Shown: positions 47,769-59,394 of the stretch, in pieces
Layout of the letters: each line of letters starts with the position of its first letter
Position numbering within the stretch: the stretch's first letter is position 1
Source of the DNA: Monomorium pharaonis
Taxonomy: Eukaryota > Arthropoda > Insecta > Hymenoptera > Formicidae
NCBI RefSeq assembly: GCF_013373865.1
Contig: NC_050468.1
Coordinates: forward strand, 4,095,456 to 4,159,455
Direction of reading: 5' to 3'
DNA: 64,000 nt
The notes under the pieces: generated by a model
The model's input: only the letters and a program-made list of their open reading frames with translations
Told to the model about the DNA's origin: nothing
Databases searched by the model: none
Program-made: the position numbers and the translations under genes

Positions 47769-47841
47769 AGGTGCCGTGTGCGTCGTCACCTAGTGACGGT
47801 CCGCGAACTACATCCCATAGGTGACGACGCACACGGCACCT
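47769..47841. repeat. Perfect 24-bp GC-rich hairpin
   Basis: Arms 'aggtgccgtgtgcgtcgtca' (plus 4 nt) and their exact complement flank a 25-nt loop that itself contains 'gtgacggtccgcg'. It stands out sharply from AT-rich surroundings. Confidence 0.9.
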
Positions 47842-48110
47842 TTTTCGTAATGTAATTTACACTTGAAAGGCTATATGTATAACTAGACCACGGTGACAGA
47901 AAACGGATCAACCTATGCTATCGAGCTATCGTAGTAAGCTCTCGGGACCTATGTGGTACCTATTATTGTGTCTTAAAGACACATCTGTCATGGCTAAAAA
48001 TTTTAGCTTCGATAACGAATCCTTTTTCTGCGTGTAGTGATAATCACGTATTCGGACCGAATAATTCGGTCATGAGCTTCTGTCTCCTTAAAAGAGAAAC
48101 ATATGTTCAA
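47842..48110. other. Cluster of short perfect hairpins
   Basis: Successive small palindromes with tiny loops: tgtgtct-taa-agacaca, gctaaa-aat-tttagc, ccgaa-taa-ttcgg, 'gtgataatcac', 'gtaatgtaatttac', 'ctccttaaaagag'. Such density is unusual for AT-rich background and suggests a structured RNA or an ordered set of protein sites within a mobile element. No family recognised. Confidence 0.5.
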
Positions 48111-48329
48111 ATAGTAATACATTGGTGAAGTAATACATTACTTTGAGCGAAACAATAACGTTGTTTGAATAATATAATAAAATTGTTTAAAATAAAAATA
48201 TGTTATTTAAAAAGTTAAACAATTGCATTTTGTTGTTAAAAATTGATTTGTTTGGATTATTCCAATGCATAGATTTCTTTGGATTTAAGAAAATTTCTTA
48301 AATCTAAAGAAATTTTTCTCTTTGTGCGG

Positions 48330-49860
48330 AGGGTATTATAACATTACCAGGATTTCCAGAGATGTGCAGAAATGGAAAAACATTACTGTTTCCAAAATTA
48401 CATGATATGCCTCGCGCTACCACTGCCGACTTGGATTCGCGCAAATCCAATAGTTGCGTTTAATTAACGGTTAATGCCGACACGCAGTAAACGCTTTATT
48501 TGAATTTCCGGATGCTGTTAGTCTTTGTTAGTTTACGCCGTGAATTTTATCACAGTAAGTTCTCAATCCTTATCGAATCTAAACCGATCTTTCTCGATAT
48601 ATTTTATATTTATACAGAATATATTGTAAACATTGTATTAATATATTGTATATTTATATTGTATACAAGAGAAAGATAGAATGTATAATTAATAGAAATA
48701 TAAAACTAAACAAAGAAATGCTAATTAATTGTTATTTGGATGTTGATATAATAACAAAATTATGGTAAATGTTTGCAAATAAATGTATACTGAACAATGT
48801 GAAAATTAGGTTAATTAGAACTGTTAAATGGAACAACGTAATGAGTGTCCAGAAATAAATTATGTTTTGCGTAAGAATAATGACCAATATCTACCAAGAT
48901 TTGCAAATGGGAAACGTTTTAAAACGAAACGTAAAAAGTACACATGCTTATAATATTCGTGCAAACGTTCTTATCTATTTATTATGACTCACGAAAAATA
49001 CACTTATAATTTTCATCTCAGATATCAACATTTCTGGCTATTATTTTCTCTTAAATTTTCTCTCACATGATACATGTAATAAAGAATAATTTTAAAAAAT
49101 TTGTTCGACATTCTTTTCGATGCTCCATTAATGTAATGCAAAATAAATCGTATAATTTTTTTGCTTAATTTTAAATAAGATTCTTATTTAAAAAAGTAAA
49201 AAGACACATAGCATATATCTTCGTCAGCCTAAGTTACGGAAAATCAATTGACATAACAGTGTCAAGGAAGAGCAGAGAAAAGTCGCCAATTCTGGTTAGT
49301 TCTCCTAAAGTAGCAACCTCTTATTGCTTGAAACTAAACATTGTGTTGCATTAACACTAAGTATATGATCTGTTTACATAATTAAAAAAATAAAATTTGC
49401 AGTTCATACATTTATAATTTTTTTCTATACAAAATCTGTTAGAAACAGATTTTTCAAATGTATAAATGAAATTTGCATGATTTTCTTTTGCAAGTTGCAT
49501 AGTTTAAAGAATAGTGGATATATATATATATATATTATTTGGAGTATATGCGTGGGAATAGCAGTAAGAAGATACACAGGTGGAGCGAAATACTCTAGTA
49601 ATATGTATTATTATAAAAAGACCGAAATACAAGATAAGACGAGCGCTGTTAAGCTGTTGCCGTTCCGAACGACTATACGAGAGTAAGAGACATGACACTG
49701 CTCGCATGCGTGATACTTGGACCACTATCGGTGTTGCGCGCTTACGGTCTTTGCGCTCGTGCACACGACGTGACATACACTACATTATTGATAAATTATT
49801 TAATGATTTGTTATGATGCCGCGGTGGTATGGGAGGAGGGATGATTGGCTCCGATGATTT
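48330..49860. other. AT-rich stretch without a recognisable gene
   Basis: A short (TA)n lies near 49520. 49560-49810 is less AT-rich with overlapping open frames on both strands and no recognisable motif. Nothing else supported. Confidence 0.5.
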
Positions 49861-50760
49861 TAGAAGTGAGAAATAAGTGAAGAAGGGTGTGAGAGAAAGG
49901 AAATATGAAGCAACAAGAAGATTATGGAGAAAAGTGATCAGGAGATTGGAGGGCGAAATAGGAGAACGAAAGGGAATTCAAAGCATGAAGATGGAAAGTA
50001 GAGTGAAAGCAGTAGGTGAGAAGGCGAGAATACGAAATGACGTGAAGGAAATTGATGGAAGGAGACGGAGATGGTGCCAGAGCGCAGAAGAAGAAGGCTG
50101 GTGTAAGGAGCTGAAGCAGGAGGATGGCAGTAGAGGAGCAAGAGAAGGTTAGAGAAAGAGAGGAAAAAAGACAAACGACAAGGTTAGAAAGCAGAGAGAA
50201 GAGTAGGAATGGAAGGAGGAGGAGGAAAGAAATGGAAGAAGGAGAAGGAAGAAAGGAGAGAAGAGAGGTAAGGGGGAAAGTGAAACGCAGGGGGGTTTTA
50301 CAGAAGGATTAGAAGGAGAGGAAAGAGACGGAAGTGATGGGGTAGAGAGGAGGAAGGGTTGCGGAGAGAAAGGATGGAGCGTGAATGAGGATGAGGAAGA
50401 TATCAAGAGAAAGAAGGAGCGAAAAAGAAAGACAGGAAGGAGTCAAAGAAGAAAAGAATACGCAGGAAGGATAAAGATGAGAGAAGAGAGGAGGGAGAGG
50501 ATTGGTGGAGAACAGTGAAGGAGGAGGAGAGCAAGAAAGGAAGAAGGAAGCAGAGAAGAGAAGTAAGAAGAAGAGAGTGCAAGAAGAGAATACGATGGAG
50601 ACAGGAGGAAATGGAGGAAAAATGAAGAGAGGTTCAGGTGCGAGAGAAGAGAAACAATAAGGACACAGGACGAAAAGAGAAGGAGAAGAGGAGAAGAGTG
50701 GAAGGGGGAAAGAAGATAGAAGAAGAGAGGTGGAGGGAAGAGGGAAGGGAAGAGGGACTA
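49860..50760. repeat. ~900-bp polypurine strand (A/G, few pyrimidines)
   Basis: The plus strand is dominated by A and G (runs such as 'gaaggagaaggaagaaagga') over about 0.9 kb, without a simple repeat unit. Open frames 49877-50152 and 50124-50312 are Arg/Glu/Lys-rich and most likely a consequence of composition. A charged coding relic at the beginning cannot be excluded. Confidence 0.8.
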
Positions 50761-50822
50761 CAAGGTGAGTGAGCAGGTGTGTGAGTAATTAAATGAGAGA
50801 GTGTATGAGTGTTTGTGCGTCA

Positions 50823-51040
50823 GACGCTGCAACCAGCTGATTGCTACACGCGATGTGTGTATGCATGCCGTGTTTGTGTAAAAAAGAGAGAAAGAGAGAG
50901 AGAGAGAAAGTGTGTGCGAGCGTGTGTATGAACGTCTCCCCCCCTCTCTCTCTGTCCCTCTCTCGCGCTCTCTCTTACAGAAACACGGCGTACACACACA
51001 TCGCGTGTAAGTAGCAATCAGCTGGTTGCAGCGTTCGACG
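50823..51040. mobile_element. Palindromic element with GA/CT centre
   Basis: 'gacgctgcaaccagctgatt', then 'gctacacgcgatgtgtgta', pairs with 'aatcagctggttgcagcg' and 'tacacacacatcgcgtgta'. The inner parts are GA repeats on the left and CT repeats on the right, so the whole 218 bp can form one hairpin. Confidence 0.85.
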
Positions 51041-51099
51041 GCCGGCGATCCGGAACAACTTTGAATTATTACAATGATTTTAAGAAACACGTATTCCTA

Positions 51100-51422
51100 A
51101 CATAATTCCGAGACAATCTTTTCTTTACCAAAATTTTATTTAAAGCATAATTTTATGTTATAAGATAAAATAGCGACTTACGCGGTGGTAATCACCCGTC
51201 AGCTGACGCGGATAGTCAGCCGCGCCCGCGTTACACTCGTCCGCCCTTACGACGCGCCGCCCCTGCCTGCCTTCTGTACTCGACGCGTAATTCGTTAACT
51301 ATTTTGGCTTATAACTCTAAAACTACGCTTCAAATAAAATTTTGGTAAAGGAAAAATCGTTTTAGAATTGCGTCAGGAATACGTCATTTTACGGACCTAA
51401 TGTTATTCTGAATGACCCTGTA
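51100..51422. mobile_element. Foldback with mariner-like right end
   Basis: Arms 'tttaccaaaattttatttaa' and 'caaataaaattttggtaaa', and 'acgtattcct' near 51090 and its complement near 51375. The right end reads inward CAGGGTCATTCAG with TA outside. The left terminus is eroded. The loop is GC-rich (51180-51290). Confidence 0.55.
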
Positions 51423-51589
51423 TAGGTCATATATTCTAAAAAAAATTGAATAGTACATTTATTATCCTGTTTTTGTTCAGTACATGATGAATTTAAATTT
51501 TGTGCATTTTTTGTGCGCAGTAATTGTAGACAAACTGTTATTTTTAAAAACATTATTTTTATGATAATTTTTTTAAATATCAAATAGAT

Positions 51590-52426
51590 CTCTCATTCAG
51601 GATGTTATAGTTTTGTCTGATTTCCAAGTCAACTACGACGCATCGTTTCGTAATAACATTGACGAGCGTGTTATGTTACGATTATACAATTTTTGTTACA
51701 TAACTGTAACGCCAAAACAATGTATAACAGTTATATTACTTGCGTATAACAAATGCTACAACACAGGTTATTTCCATGTTATGTAGCATCTACATATCAC
51801 AAAAATAACAATATTACATTACATGTAACTTCCATGTTATATTGCCGCTATAAAACGTGTTCACTGGGTAAGTCACAATGCTGAAAACGTTTGTTGACAT
51901 CAAAATGACGCTGAAACAAATGTTAACGCTCGCTATTTCTTTTTCCACTGATAGAATTGGTCACGTGATCAGTTTTGATGCTGAAATCGAGCGTCGAGCG
52001 TCAACATAAAATGCATCAAGGCTGCCCAATGGCCAAGTCGAGAGTTAACGTACACGACATATGTATATGTATTTTATTTGATAAGTATGGATGTAATTAA
52101 CTGTAATAGGAGATTGTAAGGGATTTGGTGGTCCCCCTGAAAACACCCCTGCAACTCTAAGGGAAGTCCGAAATAAAGTAACTAACTATGAAATTATTAC
52201 ATATTTGTAGTTTCCTAAAACGGTTTTATTTCTACATATTTCTTTCTTTCATATTTTTCTCATAATGTAATACTCAAGTACTGTATAAAATCGTTATAGA
52301 GTTAAAATTTTCTTAATGAGAAGAGATGAAATAAATGTGTATAATAGATTTGTTCATTTTATAAGAACTATTTGAAGATACATTTTAATTTACATTTATG
52401 TTTTCAATTTTATTTTTAGCTTTTGT
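51590..52426. other. No gene; possible fragment ending 'gtgttcactgggta' at about 51870
   Basis: 51650-51870 has repeated 'gttatgttac'/'gttacat' motifs and an end resembling that of the 22813-24120 element. The remaining DNA to 52426 is AT-rich without supported features. Confidence 0.4.
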
Positions 52427-53039
52427 TTAAGGCGTTATGTGCAGCCAGGAGACAAAAAAAGCAATTTTTGATCATTTTTGGATAGAAATTGAATTGGTTT
52501 ATTATTACAAAAGTTTTTGCATCTAAAAAAGGAACTTGTAAATAATACTACCTAATTTTTTGTTGAAAAAAAAAGTATTTATAAAGTTACAGTTCCGCAA
52601 AGAAAAATGAAAAAAAGTTATCTTGCGGTGACCACTCTAGCTCTAACTCTTCCTAGGCTTATCTGAAATCAAAAACCAAAATTATCTTGTTAGTTGATGA
52701 GTATATCTGTGCTTAATCAAAGGATTTTAAAAAAGATTGAATTTTGAATTTTTTATAAGAGTTTGAAGTTAAGATGTCGATTTTTGCTTAAAAATCGCGA
52801 TCATTTTTGTCTGCAAAATCGGTTGTAATTGATTGAAATGAAATAAATTAAAAAGCCACGATTAAGCACCAGCTATTATCATCTAAAATAAACACAAAAT
52901 TGTGCTTGGATGGATGTAATAGTTTTTGAGTAATCGTGGTCACCAATTTGAAGAATGCTGTTTCGAGAAAAACGTTTAAAGTTTTAAGTACTTATAAAAC
53001 ACAGATAAAATTTTTTTTAACTTACGCTGGTCATCTATT

Positions 53040-53249
53040 CTAGGGCCATAAAGTAAATTTAACAAATGCCTCACGAGTGCATTGTTGCGCTCTTTCCTCG
53101 ACTAGGCTTACGCGTCTAGACTCATCTTCTTTCCCGGGATAATCGTGAGCATTTCGGCCGAGGGTCATTCCCACAGCACTCAAAATCGATAGTAAAGATG
53201 ATATTTTTTTATTAAAAATACAGGCGACGATATATGCAATAGTTTCCAC
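53040..53249 (-). pseudogene. Fragment resembling the C-terminal tail of uncharacterised insect TE proteins
   Basis: The open stretch reads LLSILSAVGMTLGRNAHDYP, then KEDESRRVSLVEERAQQCTREA. The pattern (hydrophobic)-G-hydrophobic-x-G...D-x-x-R-(~10)-A/S-x-x-x-T-K/R-E-A is one I associate with the end of transposase-like insect proteins, possibly Mutator-related. Only about 50 residues are informative. No catalytic region was found nearby. It lies inside the TTAA-flanked element, so it may be a captured or earlier insertion. Low certainty. Confidence 0.35.
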
Positions 53250-53360
53250 TAGAAATGTATCACTAAGAACTGTTTTCGGGCTGATCTTCTATATCAGCTG
53301 ATTATAACTCTTGTTGTTTTAAATGAATCCGCCGACACATTCTCTAATAAAACATCTTTA

Positions 53361-53842
53361 AAAATCAGAATAAATAGATTTTGTGGTTTTTTTAGTAGCT
53401 GTTGCAGCTCTTCTGCTGCGTACGGACGCGCGAAAAGCGGAACTGGCGGAGACCCTTAAGGGAGTTCCGCTGCTAAATCAAAATGAAGATTTTCATGAAA
53501 CTTTGTAGAGAAGTTCAAATTAGTGATATAAATTGATTGTCAAAATTTCAGAAAGCTGAACTAGTTAGTTATTTAGATATTAAATATTTTATTAACATGG
53601 GCTCTTATGGGAAATAAAACTGAAATTTTGACAGTCAATTTATATCACTAAAACTTGAAATTTTGAAAATTAATTTATATCACTAATTTGAATTTCTCTA
53701 CAAAGTTTCATGAAAATCTCATTTTGATTTAGCAGCGGAACTCCCTTAAGGGTCACCGCCCGTTTTCCTTTTCGCGCGCTCGTACCTAGCAGAAGGGCTT
53801 CAGCAGTTGCTGAAAAAACCATGAAACCTATTTATTCTGATT
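53361..53842. repeat. Foldback inside element F
   Basis: 'cagaataaataga' ... 'gcggaact' ... 'cccttaagggagttccgctg' on the left pairs with 'cagcggaactcccttaaggg' ... 'cctatttattctg' on the right. A 40-bp segment beginning 'tttagatattaaatatttta' occurs both at the foldback centre (53571) and just after its right end (53841). Confidence 0.8.
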
Positions 53843-55119
53843 TAGATATTAAATATTTTATTAACATAGGCTCTTATGGGAATCGATAAATTTTCAGGAT
53901 TTTTCAATTTTTATTGTCGTATTAAACATAAAAGTAATGAACAAATGTTAGTGAAACTTTACAATAATACATCTTAGCTCCAAAAGGTACTGTTAAATTT
54001 TTGAAACAATGCACTTGCTCGTTTGAGTGAAATAATTGATAAGATAAAAAAAGTTTACAATAATCAAAGTAATACATCACGTAAGTGTAGTAAATGTGTG
54101 CTAGTGATATAATATGAATTTCAAATTGCTGTATTTAGTTATCTAAGGATGGTATAATAGTGAAAAATGTTTATTCTCAATTTTTAAAAAAATTATTTCA
54201 GTAATGAAGATAGTACTTTATAGCCTATTTTTTTCTTATATTCACCATTATTAACTTTAGACCATATACAGCAAAAAAAGAAGGCAACAAAATAGTCATT
54301 TGAATATTTTTCTTTACTTGAATCCCTGTGCCACTTGTTGTGACGGGCCTGAGCAGAAGAACTTTTTTAAGCCTGTATCTGCGAATTTTATTCGGATCGA
54401 TTTGAAATTTTGAGAAAACAATTTTAAGATGTTCTATTTGTAAAAAAAATACTTTTCAGAAAATCGATATTTTCAAGATTACTGATTGCACATAACCCCT
54501 TAAGAAATACTATCAAAATAAAGTAATATTTCATGGAAGTATTGGTAACCTTTTCCCATTATAACGATGAGAAAGACAAACTAAGAAAGTAGTTTGTTAT
54601 GTGTATACTGACAACCACGAAAGTGTGCTTTTAAGAAAAAATGTACTTTCAGTTTTTTTTAAAGAGGAAATTTAAAGGAGAGTCATTAAAATAATAAAGC
54701 ATATGTTTAACGAATAGCACAAAATTAATCGGGTAAAAAACTTCACTTTTTAAGTAATTTATGCTTTTGTATTTATAACGACTAAAATGTAATTTTCTAC
54801 GAAAATTGATTACATGTCCGTGCATAAATGCTCGAGACGAGTGTTGCGACACTACTCCATTTTTACTAGGGTGGAAACAAGTGGATGAAATGCTGTACGA
54901 ATCATGGAAGTGTCGGCGCCGTTCTACTTAGCCTACCTCTTTATTGCACTCCCCTTTATTGCACTCTTCTTTGCACTACCTTCTTGAGCTTTTTTCGCGA
55001 AAAATATTTTGCAATGCGAAGACAGGTTTTGTTTAATAAGCCACTTAAAAAAAAGCAATAAGAACACATACACATACACACTCGTATTTCCTGATAATTA
55101 TTTAATTAGATAATTATGT

Positions 55120-56001
55120 ACACTGCAAAGCATATCCTCTTTATATATAAAGGACATGTATATTTTATAACGGAATATACAATATTAGAACGGATTTCTT
55201 ACGTGTCCATTTTACTTAAGCGTGACTGGCGCAATTCTTAATGTGACATTTTATCTATGTATGACAATGTCTTTTATATAAATAGGACTGAAAATAATTA
55301 TTATAGAATAGACGTTAAACCGGACATTATAAAGGATGTGGTCCGGACATTATAAAGGATGTGGTCCGTCATGTATATTAAAGCGGACGAAATAAACAAA
55401 ACTATGCTGGCAACGCAATATGGCGCGAGCGGTAGCGATAGCTTTGTCGTTCACTGTTACAACAGTCTGTTAGCTTGTCTGCTTTGACGGCCGTTCTCTT
55501 CGCAGTTGTGATGAGTGTTTTTGTTGTTAATTGTTGGTGCTAGTTGTGGGTGTCGATCGGCGCGGTGGCCGTCGCGGTGGGTATGCGGCATGTGATTGCG
55601 AATTTGGGTTGCTTCCCGAGGATGGTGACGCGGGTGTGTGCTCCTCTTGCGGGCATTATTCGCCTTTACATGAGCGTGTGAGAAAAGAAGCACACGTTTG
55701 CGTTGTCATCCGCGGGAGACAACTCAAATTCGTCGCGGTCGCATGCCGTGCATTTGCCGCGGTGGTTGCCTCGTCGATCAGTGCCCGTGTTGGCACCAAC
55801 GGTTAGCAATAGAGATGTTTATTGCAACTGAGGGGAGGGCAGCCGTTAGGGCGGACATTAGTCCGTTCTATTTATGAAGGACATTAAAGACAATGTCCTG
55901 CATATATAATTCCGTTTTAATTTCACACTTATCTAAAGTGGAAAAAAAGTCATTTTTTTCCATTATAGTTTCGCGGAATTTAGAGCGGATGTGTTTTGCA
56001 G
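55120..56001. mobile_element. TA-flanked element with CACTGCAAA ends
   Basis: The left end 'cactgcaaagcatatcc' and the complement of 'ggatgtgttttgcagtg' are inverted, with TA outside. Arms also share 'aaggacat' and 'attccgtt' blocks. A 25-bp tandem duplication ('ccggacattataaaggatgt') lies at 55318-55368. The GC-rich interior (55425-55830) is described separately. Confidence 0.6.
55425..55830 (-). other. GC-rich insert, possibly an LTR-retrotransposon leader relic
   Basis: On the minus strand an AATAAA ('ttgcaataaacatctc') is followed 25 nt later by 'ttggtgccaacacgggc', which resembles the primer-binding region downstream of some insect LTRs. Open frames on both strands (55531-55806 plus, 55457-55693 minus) have no recognised domain. 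No reverse transcriptase, gag motif or second LTR was found, so this is a weak assignment. Confidence 0.25.
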
Positions 56002-56114
56002 TGTAGAAGATGCGTTTCTTTCTTCTACGGGAGTCGGAAACGGTGGAATTTCTTTTTCTATCAAATTTGTTACCGATTGATATTTCCCTCAACAGCTTAT
56101 AACTTTTGTTTGAA

Positions 56115-56303
56115 TTTTGGTAAAACTCATAATAGGGCCTTATACGAGAAATCAATTAAAAGGTGGTGTATTTTTATGTATTTTTAGTCTAATCTTTAGT
56201 TTGAATCTAAAACTGTTGTTAGAATTAGAGGGTCGCTTGTATTTTTTAAGATATCGTCATGAAAATAACAAAAAACGGTAAATATTGCGTTTAACGAAGT
56301 ACA

Positions 56304-56369
<66 letters not shown>

Positions 56370-56826
56370 TATATATATATATATATATATTCTCAGAAAA
56401 CGTGTGGGCGGGGGAGGGGCTCTGCACCTCCTTCCCGTAATTTTTCTTAACTCTAACCCACCAATTTTATGTCGCTATTTGATTAATGTGAAAACATTGG
56501 AAACGAACAATGTGGAAAGTCGCAAACCTATGTGGTACTGTACAAGCGTGGACGTCGTTTACTTTACGTAAAACACTGTATCGTATTTACGAAACGCGTT
56601 TTCTGAGAATATATTGTGTGTGTGTGTGTGTGTGTGTTGTATTTCGTTAAACGCAATATTTACTGTTTTTTGTTATTTTCATGACGATATCTTAAAAAAT
56701 ACAAGTGACATGACCCCCTAATTCTAACAACAGTTTTAGATTCAGGGACCAAAAATACATAAGATTTTTCAATTGATTTCTCGTATAAGGCCCTATTATG
56801 CAGTTTTACCTGAGTTTTTTCTAAAA
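56115..56826. mobile_element. Foldback element with CA/TG centre
   Basis: 'aaaactcataatagggcctt', then 'atacgagaaatcaatt', pairs with 'aattgatttctcgtataagg' and 'ccctattatgcagttttacc'. 'gtatttcgttaaacgcaata' and its partner flank (CA)n at 56305-56366 and (TG)n at 56614-56638. The loop contains 'gaaaacgtgtgggcgggg'. No coding frame. Confidence 0.8.
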
Positions 56827-56829
56827 TAT

Positions 56830-57940
56830 TATATTTTTTACATATATATAAGCGTCAAAATAAGGTGCCTTGTACATTATGTGAAACAAAAATCATATTT
56901 TATATATTTCTTTCTCTTCTTTTAATACATAAAAGATGTGTAATTGATTTTATTATAAATCAAGGATACAAAGCTAAGGATGCACAGGTTTATATGACTA
57001 CTATAAAACAATCAACAATAAATCCCGATTTTCATAACTTTCCTCGAACCTGGTGGACAAAGGATTGTTATTTTCTCTCTGTTTCTAGAAGGCCCTAATA
57101 TATATAATAATGGTTTCGAATGATTAATTTAGGTTCCGCTTCTAGACTAAAAATGGCTTAGAAGCCATGGCTAATTAAACTATTTTTTACGTTCTCCATT
57201 ATAATGTTATAAATTGAAGATTAATCTCTATTAACTTATCAAAGATGTAAATTGGAACAGAATAGATTTTAAATTAAGTTGATTATGTCTATTGTAAATG
57301 TAAAAGGTTAGCTTTCTCTATCCGTTCGTAAGCGATGTTACACTTAATGTCGAACACACTGTATATTTCACGATGTCAGTGTATTAACACATTGTAATCA
57401 AAGCAACACTAATGAAGAGACGTTTACACTGACCCAATATTATTTCTGTCTTATGCTACCTATTTCCATAAACTTCTAATCTTAACAAAAATTAAATATT
57501 TTAAATGAGTGCGATATTTGTTCACATAAATATTTAAATAGCTAAACAAATTATTAAGCGAAAAGAAAAATCGGATTGATGCCCACCCGTGCAATCCGTA
57601 CAAGCGGATTCAAATATAGTCAAACTTTTGGTTTTATTGGTAGTTATTATCGATGTTTTACTATTGCCGATGTTATTGGTGAGTTTGCAAAACGAAAGAT
57701 TAGGTAAAAATATACAACTGTGAGTGTATTCTGTAGAATGCGCGGTTTTCGCCATCCGCTGCACCAGAAAACCACGCGCGGTCACGCGTTATCGTATAAG
57801 CCGGCGAATTTAAATAAAGCGGAATGGCAACAGATAGATTTCTCGAATGACACTAAAATAGCCAATATTTGATAAAATTCTTATTGATCTGCGCTCTTGG
57901 TGAGTTGTTACCATAAAACCCACAGAATCGTGTTTTTAAT
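56830..57940. other. AT-rich stretch without a recognisable gene
   Basis: Open frames at 56865-57098 (plus) and 57534-57785 (minus) show no recognisable motif. 'gaaggccctaatatat' near 57090 may echo the adjacent foldback. Confidence 0.5.
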
Positions 57941-57947
57941 ATGCGTA

Positions 57948-58034
57948 GGCTGCGTTCCAAAATTTACTGCCGGTACTGAGTATTTATAGTATGTATAACG
58001 TAAACTATAGATTTTCAGTGCATTTTGGAACGCA
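57948..58034. mobile_element. Very short palindromic MITE (TGCGTTCCAAAAT)
   Basis: Ends 'tgcgttccaaaatttactg' and 'cagtgcattttggaacgca' are inverted; 87 bp in total. Directly precedes the hAT-like element. Confidence 0.65.
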
Positions 58035-58053
58035 ATATCTTTTGTGTTAGTAC

Positions 58054-59076
58054 CATAGGCATAGGAATATAGGGACGGAGTATAACGTTGTAGGGCAAAA
58101 GCCATTGAGAAGAAACTGACTGTGCCTACTTTTGATTGGTTATTATTTGGCGCAAGCGCAGCGTAAAAAATATCAACGTAACACAACGTGACATTTAAAA
58201 AATAAATAAAAGATAAATAAGTTAATTATGTTGTGTCAGGGTTTTGTCAAATAGTAAGCGTCACTTACTTAATAAACTTGTACTTTTTAAAGGGCAATAA
58301 ATGTTACTTATTAAATATAATTAATAATGATATTTGTTACCATACATTTAATAAATATATCCCTCATTGGATCCAAATTTCTAAATGCAATTCCAAAGAT
58401 ATATTTCAGGGGGTTGATTCTTGAGCTTATTTGCAAGAGAAATGTAAGTTGCAAACTTTGTTTTTATAGAAAAATTGGAAATTTATTGACTATCGTATGG
58501 CTTTTAATAAACTTGCAACTTTTTTGTTGCAGCGGGTATTTGCGCATACATTTCTTTTGCAAATGAATTTAAGAATCGAGCCCTAGTAAGTAAATGTCCA
58601 AAATATTTCAACAAAGTATTAATAAGATATTTTATGTCACAATATTACATATTAGCCATGTATATTTGTTAAGGTTTTGTATTTATATAGACAACAATAA
58701 ATATTTAAAATATTAAATATTGTGTAGTAATTCGACTAAACTTTTATAATTTGTATTTTTTTTTTACATTATAGCATGTATATAAGACTAATTAAAAATT
58801 TATTTATGATAAATATTTGATAACGTAGAGAATAAAGTAAATAATTTCATAATCCAATAGCACTTAACAATGTTACTAGATTCATATTTGTATAACAAAT
58901 AAATAACAGTTTCAAATTAATCTATTTTTTTTCAAAATAGTAACATTAAGCATGCGCAGAATTATAACCAATCAAATTTAGGCACAGTATCATGGCGAAC
59001 TCCCCCTGTATTTTAGCTTCATTCCCCTCGTCCTTCAACCAAGCTTATACTCTGTCCCTATATTCCTATGTCCATG
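58054..59076. mobile_element. hAT-type non-autonomous element with 8-bp target duplication
   Basis: The direct repeat GTTAGTAC lies at 58046-58053 and 59077-59084. Ends are 'cataggcataggaatatagg' and the complement of 'catggacataggaatatagg'. Arms of about 120 bp continue through 'ggcacagt' and 'ttgattggttat'. An 8-bp duplication is characteristic of hAT transposition. The interior is AT-rich, contains a nested palindrome (58409-58585) and no transposase frame. 1023 bp. Confidence 0.85.
58409..58585. mobile_element. Palindromic MITE nested in the hAT-type element
   Basis: 'ttgattcttgagcttatttg', then 'caagagaaatgt', pairs with 'acatttcttttgcaaatgaa', then 'tttaagaatcga'. Inner 'aagttgcaaac' / 'acttgcaac' extend the stem. 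The open frame 58327-58566 is arm sequence. Confidence 0.7.
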
Positions 59077-59102
59077 GTTAGTACACTGATAGAAATAAGA
59101 AC

Positions 59103-59392
59103 GTCATTTTACTGTGAGAATCGGTGGTCATTTTTTTCGATTTAATGGTTAAAATACAGAGTGATTTGTAATTTTACCGCTAAACATTATATTTATCATT
59201 CAAATGAAATGAAGTTTCCAGTAAATATTATTTCTGTTTACTGTCTGATAGTAAAATTCATATTAACCGGAAACTTTATTTCATTTGAATGGTAAATATA
59301 ATATTTAACAGTAAAATTACAAATCACTCTGTATTTTAATTGCTAAATTGGAGGTAAAAGACCAACGATTCTCACAGTAAAATGTCGCTATT
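59103..59392. mobile_element. Palindromic MITE (CATTTTACTGTGAGAATCG)
   Basis: Arms 'gtcattttactgtgagaatc' / 'gattctcacagtaaaatgtc', 'aaatacagagtgatttgtaa' and 'catttcatttgaatggtaa' with complements; stem of about 130 bp and short centre. No coding frame. Confidence 0.8.
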
Positions 59393-59394
59393 AG

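Larger units (their letters stand above)
47450..48328. mobile_element. Element with imperfect AGAGAAATTTCTTTA ends and degenerate internal repeats
   Basis: The left end 'cactgagaggatttcttta' resembles the complement of the right end ('taaagaaatttttctctttg'). The interior has many degenerate 'ttgtttgattgaaac' units on both sides of a distinct GC-richer block (47769-48110). Confidence 0.45.
52431..54499. mobile_element. TTAA-type (piggyBac-like) element F
   Basis: TTAA at 52427-52430 and 54500-54503 flanks ends GGCGTTATGTGCAGCCAG and the complement of GGGGTTATGTGCAATCAG. The interior contains a large foldback (53361-53842) and a short minus-strand coding relic (53040-53249) that does not look like piggyBac, so the element is composite. 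No piggyBac transposase frame. Confidence 0.65.

Noticed and set aside
47842..48110. Hammerhead ribozyme
   Set aside because: The short hairpins suggested it, but no CUGANGA core with a matching GAAA was found on either strand.
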